64,000 nucleotides of DNA from contig NZ_ATXT01000013.1 of the NCBI RefSeq assembly GCF_000421825.1, positions 124,001 through 188,000 of the forward strand. The letters run 5' to 3'. This DNA is from Humibacter albus DSM 18994. Its GTDB lineage: Bacteria > Actinomycetota > Actinomycetes > Actinomycetales > Microbacteriaceae. Position 1 is the first letter of the stretch. The number at the start of each line of letters is the position of its first letter. The translations under genes and the position numbers were made by a program. Of the stretch, positions 8,914 to 15,317 are shown piece after piece. The notes under the pieces are model-generated. The model did no database searches. It was not told the origin of the DNA and worked only from the letters and a program-made list of their open reading frames with translations.

Positions 8914-9885
8914 ATGCGTGCAATCGTCGTCACCGAGTTCGGTGGTCCGGACGTCTTGAGCTTGACGGAGGTTGAGACGCCGCGGCCGGCTCACGGGGAG
9001 GTGACCATCGATGTCGAGGCGGCGGCCGTCGGGCGCATTGATGTGCTCTTTCGCCGAGACGGCCTGAACGGTCTTCTCACTGCACCGTTCGTGCCCGGCA
9101 TCGAGGTGGCGGGCCGCGTGCGTGAACTCGGAGACAGCGTCACTGGTCTCACGCCGGGGCAACGCGTCGTCACGCTGAGCAACCCCGGCACGGGTGGCTA
9201 CGCGCAGGTCGCGAAGGTGCCCGCCAGCCTGGTCATCCCACTGGATGGAATCCCGGGCGCTACGGTGCCCTCCGACATCGCAGTAGCGAACGTGCCCAAC
9301 GTCGTCACCGCGATTGCGGTGCTCGAGGATGCCGCGCGGATGCAGCCTGGTGACGATGCGCTCGTCCTCGGTGCCAGCGGTGGGCTCGGCGGCGCCTTTC
9401 CGATGGTTGCGCAGTCGCTCGGCGCGGGCTCGGTGATCGGCGTCGTCGGCAGTGCCACCAGCGTTCCTGCTGCTCAAGCACGTGGGTTCGACGAGGTGCT
9501 CACCGCCGATCAGGTGGCCGGCAGCAATGCCCGGTTCCAGGTCATCATCGATCCGGTAGGCGGCCCTATCAGGGAGCGAGCCCTTAGTCTTCTTCGACCG
9601 CTCGGTCGCATGGTAGTCGTCGGCAACGCTTCCGGCGCCGAACAGTTGCTCATCGGCACCAATGACCTCTGGATCGGCAACGCGGGTGTGGTCGGCTTGA
9701 ACATCGCAGGTCTTCTGGCTGCCGAGCCGGAACGCATCCCGGGCCTCGCCGCCCGAGCGCTCGATGTCCTGTCGAACGAGGATGCGCGCCTGCCGGTCGA
9801 GGTTCTGCCTCTCGCAGAAGCGGCTGAGGCGCATCGTCGGCTGGAGTCGCGATCAGTGGCCGGGCGCGTCGTTCTCGCGCCGTAG
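8914..9885 (+). CDS. MDR-superfamily NADPH:quinone oxidoreductase-like protein
   Basis: This 323-residue medium-chain reductase starts with MRAIVVTEFGGPDVL, the hallmark of the zeta-crystallin/quinone oxidoreductase branch. It has a GroES-like N-domain, a Rossmann core with LVLGASGGLGGAFP, and DPVGGPI further on. The catalytic zinc cysteines are absent, as expected for this branch, which reduces quinones or enones with NADPH. GAAAGGA stands 10 bases before the ATG. A 127-base gap separates it from the amidohydrolase, so it may have its own promoter. No specific partner is evident. Confidence 0.8.
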   Translation: MRAIVVTEFGGPDVLSLTEVETPRPAHGEVTIDVEAAAVGRIDVLFRRDGLNGLLTAPFVPGIEVAGRVRELGDSVTGLTPGQRVVTLSNPGTGGYAQVAKVPASLVIPLDGIPGATVPSDIAVANVPNVVTAIAVLEDAARMQPGDDALVLGASGGLGGAFPMVAQSLGAGSVIGVVGSATSVPAAQARGFDEVLTADQVAGSNARFQVIIDPVGGPIRERALSLLRPLGRMVVVGNASGAEQLLIGTNDLWIGNAGVVGLNIAGLLAAEPERIPGLAARALDVLSNEDARLPVEVLPLAEAAEAHRRLESRSVAGRVVLAP

Positions 9886-10000
9886 ACCGTAGACCGCGCG
9901 GCACTCGTACCCACGCCTTAAGCGGCACCATCGATATCCGCCACCGACGCAGCCCGGCCCATCGGCGCGCAGCAAACCAACACACCACAGGAGGCACACC

Positions 10001-11011
10001 ATCCGACGTCATGGCATCACCTACGACACTGGCTTCGACCCCTCGGGCGAGCTGTCCCGCCTTGCCTTCGAGGAGGCCGACGCACGCAGGGACATCGCGA
10101 TCATCAAGAACGAACTGCATTGCGACGCGATCCGGGTGACCGGAAGCATCCCCGATCGCGTGAACCTTGCAGCGCGCGCGGCGTCGGAAGCGGGTCTGGA
10201 TGTCTGGTACTCGCCCTTTCCGTGCGAACTGGAGCCCGATGCGCTGCACGATCACCTCGTCGACAGCGCGAGGCGAGCAGAGCAACTGCGGAAGGCGACG
10301 AAGGATGCCGAAGTGGTGTTCGTCGCCGGTTGCGAGGTCAGCCTGTTCAATCGAGGCTTCCTTGCCGGCGACGACTTGTCGAGCCGGCTGGAGACGCTGA
10401 AGAACCTGGCCGACAGCGGTGACCCTGCCACGTTCGGTGCGCTCCTGGGCAACCTCAACGCATCCCTCGGCGCGACCGTTGCAGCTGTACGTGCCGAGTT
10501 CGCCGGTCGGATCTCTTACGCATCAGGTCCCTGGGAGTTCATCGACTGGGCTCCGTTCGACATCATCGGCGTCGACGCGTATCGCACGGCGGAGAACGCG
10601 TCACACTTCCGCGAAGAGCTGCGATCGCTTCGAGTCCATGGCAAGCCCATAGCGGCGACTGAGTTCGGCTGCTGCACGTACCGGGGCGCAGCGGCAGCCG
10701 GAGGTGAAGGCTGGCTGGTGCTGGACGAGTCCGGCGACCATTCCCGCGTTCGTCGCGGAACCGTGCGTGACGAAGAGGAGCAGGCGCAGTACTTCACTGA
10801 AGTGCTCGAAGCATTCGAGCAGGAAGAGCTCGACTCCGCGTTCTGGTTCACCTACGCCGGATGGGAGCTACCACACCGACCGCAGGAGGAGGAGCGTGAC
10901 CTCGACGTCGCCTCCTACGGAGCGCAAGCCGTTCTGGAGGATGGAACGCTCAGCCCGAAGAAGGTCTTCCACGCGATCGCGACGGCGTACGGAGCTCGGG
11001 CCGCAGGCTGA
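10001..11011 (+). CDS. Glycosidase-like TIM-barrel protein (often named 'abortive infection protein'), start codon ATC
   Basis: The protein of about 336 residues matches an actinobacterial family sometimes named abortive phage infection protein, but its features are those of a glycoside hydrolase barrel: SYASGPWEFIDW, FDIIGVDAYR, ATEFGCCTYRGA and FWFTYAGWE. Family members, as I recall them, begin Met-Arg-Arg-(x)-Gly-Ile-Thr-Tyr-Asp. Here the same residues (RRHGITYDTGFDPSG) are encoded from 10004, and a perfect AGGAGG (9989-9994) stands six bases before 10001, but that codon is ATC. The first standard start in frame is GTG 10136, which would lose 45 conserved residues. Either ATC starts translation poorly, the gene is damaged, or one base is wrong. 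Confidence 0.65.
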   Translation: MRRHGITYDTGFDPSGELSRLAFEEADARRDIAIIKNELHCDAIRVTGSIPDRVNLAARAASEAGLDVWYSPFPCELEPDALHDHLVDSARRAEQLRKATKDAEVVFVAGCEVSLFNRGFLAGDDLSSRLETLKNLADSGDPATFGALLGNLNASLGATVAAVRAEFAGRISYASGPWEFIDWAPFDIIGVDAYRTAENASHFREELRSLRVHGKPIAATEFGCCTYRGAAAAGGEGWLVLDESGDHSRVRRGTVRDEEEQAQYFTEVLEAFEQEELDSAFWFTYAGWELPHRPQEEERDLDVASYGAQAVLEDGTLSPKKVFHAIATAYGARAAG

Positions 11012-11127
11012 CGCCCGACGTCGGCCATCGCGCAGAAGGCGTTGTTCTCCTCCTATTGATGATCGCGCTGTGTCACCGGGATGCGCGTTCCAGGCTCGAG
11101 TGCCGGGGGATATCGTCGACCGGACGG

Positions 11128-11703
11128 TCAGGAGTGCTCGACGGAGCCGCCTCCGACGAGGAGATCCACCGCAACGGCGAGCCGCTCGTTATAGCGCTCT
11201 CGCGTATTCGTCTGATATTTGATGCCGATGGAAGCGCTGATGAGCGTCCGTGTACGTTCGACAGCGTCACCGGGATGCGCTGCCTCTACCGCCGCTGTGA
11301 CCAGCTCTTCGAATCGCCTCGGCGCGGTGTCCAGCAGTGAGCCGAGCAGAGCCGGATCGAAGCCGCCGTCAGCCTCGCCGTGTGTGAGCGGTCCGATATA
11401 GGAGCCGGCCCACCGATCGAAGGCTGCGACCAACCGGGCGTTCGGAGGCTGATCCTCGTCCGCGAGGATCAGCGCGATGCACGCCAGGTCGCGATCGAGT
11501 GCCCGCGAGACGGCTTCGCGGAAGAGCACGGGCTTGGAATCGAAGAGGAAGTAGAGGCCGGGACGCGAAATGTGAGCGGCTCGCGCGACATCCTCCATCG
11601 ACGTCTTCCGGTATCCGATTCGGGAGAACGTCTCCATCGCCGATTCGAGAACCGCGTCACGTCGGCTGTACTCGCTCTCATCCCGCCGCGGTCGTCCAGC
11701 CAT
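11128..11703 (-). CDS. TetR/AcrR-family transcriptional regulator
   Basis: A 191-residue TetR protein with a standard N-terminal helix-turn-helix: GYRKTSMEDVARAAHISRPG followed by LYFLFDSKPVLFREAV (about residues 30-65), then a helical effector domain. It starts with MAGRPRRDE at 11703. It is divergent from the SDR gene at 11768 with a 64-base gap that contains an imperfect inverted repeat at 11731-11760, so it most likely represses that SDR gene and itself. The ligand is unknown. Confidence 0.85.
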   Translation of the reverse strand: MAGRPRRDESEYSRRDAVLESAMETFSRIGYRKTSMEDVARAAHISRPGLYFLFDSKPVLFREAVSRALDRDLACIALILADEDQPPNARLVAAFDRWAGSYIGPLTHGEADGGFDPALLGSLLDTAPRRFEELVTAAVEAAHPGDAVERTRTLISASIGIKYQTNTRERYNERLAVAVDLLVGGGSVEHS

Positions 11704-11730
11704 GCGGTCAGTCTATCGAGGTCTAGATGA

Positions 11731-11760
11731 ACTGTACATAGCAAGACAAGTACGTATAGT
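11731..11760. promoter_or_regulatory. Probable TetR operator upstream of the SDR gene
   Basis: ACTGTACATA (11731-11740) and TACGTATAGT (11751-11760) are inverted arms matching at 8 of 10 positions around a 10-base spacer. They lie 7 bases before the SDR start and 28 bases before the TetR start. Confidence 0.5.
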
Positions 11761-11767
11761 TGTCGTC

Positions 11768-12742
11768 ATGACTACTCTGCGGAGCCTGATCACCACACCC
11801 TTCACGGCTGCGGACACCACCGACGATGTCCTTCGCGGTGTCGATCTCCGCGGCGTGCGTGTCGTCGTCACCGGCGCATCCTCGGGCCTGGGCAAGGAGA
11901 CCGCTCGTGCTCTCGCGCTTTCGGGCGCCGAGGTGACGATGGCGGTGCGGAACGAATCCGCCGGACTCGCTGCGGTGGACGAGCTGACGCGGGCCGGAGC
12001 CCAGGCTCCGCCGCGGGTGGCGCTCCTCGATCTCGCAGACCGATCGTCGGTGGCTCGATTCGTCGATGAGTGGGAGGGAACACTGCATCTGCTCGTCAAC
12101 AATGCCGGAGTGATCACCCGTGGACTCGAACGGAATCGAGACGGACTGGAACTGCAGTTCGCGACGAACCATCTCGGTCACTTCGCCCTCGCGACCGGCC
12201 TCCGTAGGGCGCTTGCGGCCGGTGCTTCGGAGCGCGGCGGCGCGCGCATCGTGTCGCTCAGCTCGACCGCGCACATGCGCGCGGGGATCGACTTCGAGGA
12301 TCTCCAGTTCGAGCGGCGGAGGTATGACCCGCAGATCGCGTACGCGCAGGCGAAGACCGCGAATTCCCTGCTCTCCGTCGAGGCGACCCGCCGCTGGGCA
12401 TCGGATGGAATCGTGGCGAACACGGTCAATCCCGGGGGCGTGGCCACGGGGCTGCAGCGCAACTTCAGCCCGCGGCAGAAAGCCTCGCTCGACGCGGCGG
12501 AGGCGGCGGGGGTGTTCGCATACAAGACCGTCGAGCAAGGCGCGGCCACGACCATTGTCGCCGCGGTACGACCGGAGTTCGCTCACACCGGTGGCCACTA
12601 TCTGGATGACGCGCAAGAGGCGTACATGGTTCCCGATGACGCCACCCTCGCGGATCATCCGCACGGCGTCAAAGAATGGGCCCTGGACCCGGAAGCCGCC
12701 GAGCGACTCTGGAAGGTGTCACGCCGGCTGGTCTTCGACTGA
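11768..12742 (+). CDS. SDR oxidoreductase, retinol-dehydrogenase-like
   Basis: A 324-residue SDR of the longer retinol-dehydrogenase/WW-oxidoreductase-like type. Motifs include VVVTGASSGLGKETARALA near residue 35, LLVNNAGVI, the serine region VSLSSTAH, and YAQAKTAN with the catalytic Tyr and Lys. The arginine after the second strand (MAVRNE) suggests NADP(H) as cofactor. The frame is open from 11702, but ATG 11768 is chosen because it leaves the operator outside the gene and fits the family length. The divergent TetR gene suggests an inducible redox enzyme for a hydrophobic alcohol, aldehyde or ketone. Confidence 0.8.
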   Translation: MTTLRSLITTPFTAADTTDDVLRGVDLRGVRVVVTGASSGLGKETARALALSGAEVTMAVRNESAGLAAVDELTRAGAQAPPRVALLDLADRSSVARFVDEWEGTLHLLVNNAGVITRGLERNRDGLELQFATNHLGHFALATGLRRALAAGASERGGARIVSLSSTAHMRAGIDFEDLQFERRRYDPQIAYAQAKTANSLLSVEATRRWASDGIVANTVNPGGVATGLQRNFSPRQKASLDAAEAAGVFAYKTVEQGAATTIVAAVRPEFAHTGGHYLDDAQEAYMVPDDATLADHPHGVKEWALDPEAAERLWKVSRRLVFD

Positions 12743-12817
12743 CGGAACGCGTTCGGCGGTCCCGAAGCGGGGTGCGACCGAAGTGCGGCGTCGGTCGAGA
12801 AGACGCTCGATTCGGCC

Positions 12818-13492
12818 TCAGATCGATCCTCGGTCCCTTGGGGGGTCGATCGGCTCGAGTGCGGCGCCGAGCTCGGCCGCGCTGCGTCCTGTATGAAGGC
12901 GAAGAACATCGATGATGAGGTCGTCCAGTGGCGGCCAGCGGATCGCGCCATGTTCGTTATAGAGACTGACGACGCCGTGCAGTGCCGTCCACAGCATGAT
13001 GGCAGCGAACCATTCGCGTGCGGGGCCGGCCGGAGCGACAGCGGCGAGTGAATTCGACACGGTGCCCAGGAGTTCCTCGCCGACGCCGGTCATCGACAAC
13101 GGGGCGACTGCCGCCGGCATGCCGCCGCCGACGATCGTCCGGTACTCACCGGGATGTTGGACGCCCCACCGAACATACGCGCCGCATCGTGCCACGAGGT
13201 CGTGGAGTGCATCCGGTGCGTCCTCAGCGGCCCGGCGCATCGCACTGGCGAGTTCGGCGAAACGCAGCTGCAGCACGTGCGTAACCAGTGAGTCCAGATC
13301 GGGAAAATGGCTGTAGATGCTCGCGGGAGCGACGCCGACCTCGCGAGCCAGCCTGCGCAGTGTAAGGGTCTCCGGCCGGTCCATGGTCGCGAGAAGCCGA
13401 GCGGCCGCCTCGACGAGTTGGTCGCGAAGCACTGTTCCCTGTCCACGAGGATTGCGCCGCCGCTGAGGGCTGCTCGTTGTGCTCTCCGTCAT
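12818..13492 (-). CDS. TetR-family regulator with TetR_C-like (WHG) domain
   Basis: This 224-residue regulator has the DNA-binding motif LTLRRLAREVGVAPASIYSH followed by FPDLDSLVTHVL. The C-domain contains EWFAAIMLWTALHGVVSLYNE, matching the Trp-His-Gly pattern of the WHG (TetR C-terminal) group. The frame extends back to 13519, but ATG 13492 is preceded by AGGAGA in good position and is the likely start. Three AACA-nn-TGTT palindromes lie between this gene and the divergent reductase gene at 13623, which is its likely target. Confidence 0.85.
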   Translation of the reverse strand: MTESTTSSPQRRRNPRGQGTVLRDQLVEAAARLLATMDRPETLTLRRLAREVGVAPASIYSHFPDLDSLVTHVLQLRFAELASAMRRAAEDAPDALHDLVARCGAYVRWGVQHPGEYRTIVGGGMPAAVAPLSMTGVGEELLGTVSNSLAAVAPAGPAREWFAAIMLWTALHGVVSLYNEHGAIRWPPLDDLIIDVLRLHTGRSAAELGAALEPIDPPRDRGSI

Positions 13493-13506
13493 GACTCTCT
13501 CCTGCC

Positions 13507-13606
13507 AACAGTCGTTCACTTTAGTGGCCAGCCGTATCGGACGCGAGATCTATCCGACTTGACAAGAGTCGCCAACAAGTGTTCACATAAATGCCCAACA
13601 CCTGTT
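13507..13606. promoter_or_regulatory. Three copies of an AACAnnTGTT operator
   Basis: AACAAGTGTT (13574-13583) and AACACCTGTT (13597-13606) are palindromes starting 23 bases apart. Both sit in the longer match CCAACAnnTGTTCA. A weaker copy, AACAGTCGTT (13507-13516), lies 15 bases before the TetR start. The layout fits one TetR protein controlling both divergent genes. Confidence 0.6.
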
Positions 13607-13622
13607 CAGTGAAAGGCAGTCC

Positions 13623-14240
13623 ATGCGCATCGCAGTCCTCGGAGCAACCGGCAAGGTCGGTCGTCTCATCGTCGATCAGGCTCTCGTTCGCGGCCACTCG
13701 GTCATCGCTCTCGTTCGAGACCCTGACGCCTACAGGCAGACGGCGGATGACCGGGTCGAGATTCGTCGGGCAGACGTGAGTCGTCCCGATTCGTTCCCCG
13801 GCCTGCGGGACGTCGATGTGGTCGTCTCAGCACTCGGTATCAGCAAGGGCGACGGGCCGGGAGCCCTCGTCGCTGGTGCCGAGGCGCTCACGCGGCAGAA
13901 CGTCCGCGTGCTCTGGCTCGGAGCTCTCGGGTCCGGGGTGTCGTCCGGCGCCGGCGGCGGGATGTACCAGCTCATCATGAAGCTGTTCGTCGGCGCGGAG
14001 CTGGTCGAGAAGGCGCGTGCCGACGAGATCGCACTCCGCGCTGGTGCAACGGTGTTCCACGCGCCGGACCTCAGGGTCGGCGGGGTCCGAGCCGCGCGCA
14101 GCAACGTTCCGCTCGGTTCGTTCCGAAAGCCGGTGCTGCCACCGCATGTCTCGCGTGCGACTCTTGCTGCTCTCATGCTCGACGAGGCCGACCGTCCCGC
14201 ACGTCCCGGCGAGATTCTCGTCCCTATGGTGGCTCGCTGA
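13623..14240 (+). CDS. NmrA/atypical SDR NAD(P)H-binding protein
   Basis: The 205-residue protein starts MRIAVLGATGKVGRLIVDQA, the Gly-x-x-Gly-x-x-Gly nucleotide-binding start of NmrA-like atypical SDRs, and continues with VVSALGISKG and RVLWLGALGSGVSSG. No Tyr-x-x-x-Lys pair is evident, so it may be a redox sensor or a flavin/NADPH reductase rather than a classical dehydrogenase. AACAnnTGTT palindromes lie directly upstream. It is translationally coupled to the following amidohydrolase: stop and start share one base (TGATG at 14238-14242). Confidence 0.75.
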   Translation: MRIAVLGATGKVGRLIVDQALVRGHSVIALVRDPDAYRQTADDRVEIRRADVSRPDSFPGLRDVDVVVSALGISKGDGPGALVAGAEALTRQNVRVLWLGALGSGVSSGAGGGMYQLIMKLFVGAELVEKARADEIALRAGATVFHAPDLRVGGVRAARSNVPLGSFRKPVLPPHVSRATLAALMLDEADRPARPGEILVPMVAR

Positions 14241-15205
14241 TGCGCTCATACATTGCACTCGAGGAGGCTGTCTCATTCTCCGGACTCGATGCCCGGCGCT
14301 CGCCATTCCTGATGCCGAAAAACATCGAACCCGGGTTCGCGGCAGACATGACGGAGCGCTTGCCCGACATCGACACGCTCCGGCTCGCCGAAATGGATGC
14401 GCACAACATCGCCGTCCAGGTCCTGTCGCTCACGGTGCCGGGCATCGAAGCGGAACCGGATGCCACGCGGGCGGTCGAAAACGCTCGATACGTCAACGAT
14501 GCACTCGCCTCGATCGTCCACGGGCATCCCGGCAGGTTCGCGGCCTTCGCGGCGCTTCCGCTGCAGGACCCGGAGGCCGCCGTCGCCGAGCTCCGCCGAG
14601 CCGTGCGGGAACTCGGTCTCGTCGGCGCCTTGGTGAATGACCACATTCAGGGCCGGTACCTCGACGAGCCGGAATTCGACGGTGTCTGGTCGGCACTGGA
14701 AGACCTCGGCGTGCCGCTCTATCTGCACCCCGGCATGCCGCCCGCTGACCGGTGGCGACTGCTCGAAGGGCACCCGGAGATGGACGGTGCACTGTGGAGT
14801 TGGCAGGCCACGACCGGTGGGCACGCTCTCCGGATCATCCTGTCAGGGGTGTTCGATCGCCACCCGGGCGCGCGCATGGTTCTCGGGCATGGTGGGGAGT
14901 TCCTTCCGTTCCAGCTTTCGCGGTTCGACTCGCGCTACGCCACCATCGTCACTCCCTCTCCGCTACGCCGGCGCCCCTCCGAGTACTTCGGACGGAACGT
15001 TCTCGTCACCACGAGCGGAATACTTGCGGCGTCGGTGATCGAGGCGCTCGTCGATGTCATGGGTGCCGACAGTGTGCTCTTCGCGGGCGACTACCCGTAC
15101 GAGCGCACGTCAGACGCTGTGGGCGCGCTCGAGCGGGCGGACTTATCGGACGAAGTCAAGGACCGTGTCGCGTTCGGAAATGCTCGCGCGTTGCTCCGAC
15201 TCTGA
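14240..15205 (+). CDS. Amidohydrolase-2 protein, LigW-like, with an altered metal site
   Basis: A 321-residue paralogue of the protein at 7782-8786. It keeps Glu8, His163 (YLHPG), His217 (LGHGGE) and Asp284 (FAGDYPYE), but the second ligand of the N-terminal Glu-x-His motif is missing: the sequence reads ALEEAV, with Ala10 where the family has His. Gamma-resorcylate decarboxylases use that histidine to hold the zinc or manganese ion. The protein may therefore bind metal differently or have lost the original activity. It is coupled to the NmrA-like gene and probably controlled by the TetR protein at 12818. Confidence 0.75.
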   Translation: MRSYIALEEAVSFSGLDARRSPFLMPKNIEPGFAADMTERLPDIDTLRLAEMDAHNIAVQVLSLTVPGIEAEPDATRAVENARYVNDALASIVHGHPGRFAAFAALPLQDPEAAVAELRRAVRELGLVGALVNDHIQGRYLDEPEFDGVWSALEDLGVPLYLHPGMPPADRWRLLEGHPEMDGALWSWQATTGGHALRIILSGVFDRHPGARMVLGHGGEFLPFQLSRFDSRYATIVTPSPLRRRPSEYFGRNVLVTTSGILAASVIEALVDVMGADSVLFAGDYPYERTSDAVGALERADLSDEVKDRVAFGNARALLRL

Positions 15206-15317
15206 TCACGAGATCTCGGCGGCGACCGAGCTTGAGGCGCCGGTCGGACGTCGAGAGAGGGCGCTTGAGCTCGCCTTCCGGGATCCGCGCACCGATTCGT
15301 CGCCTGACACGGCCTCT

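Noticed and set aside
10001-11011. A phage-defence (abortive infection) gene, as the family is sometimes named
   Set aside because: The visible motifs are those of a glycosidase-like barrel, and no defence genes or phage remnants are nearby.
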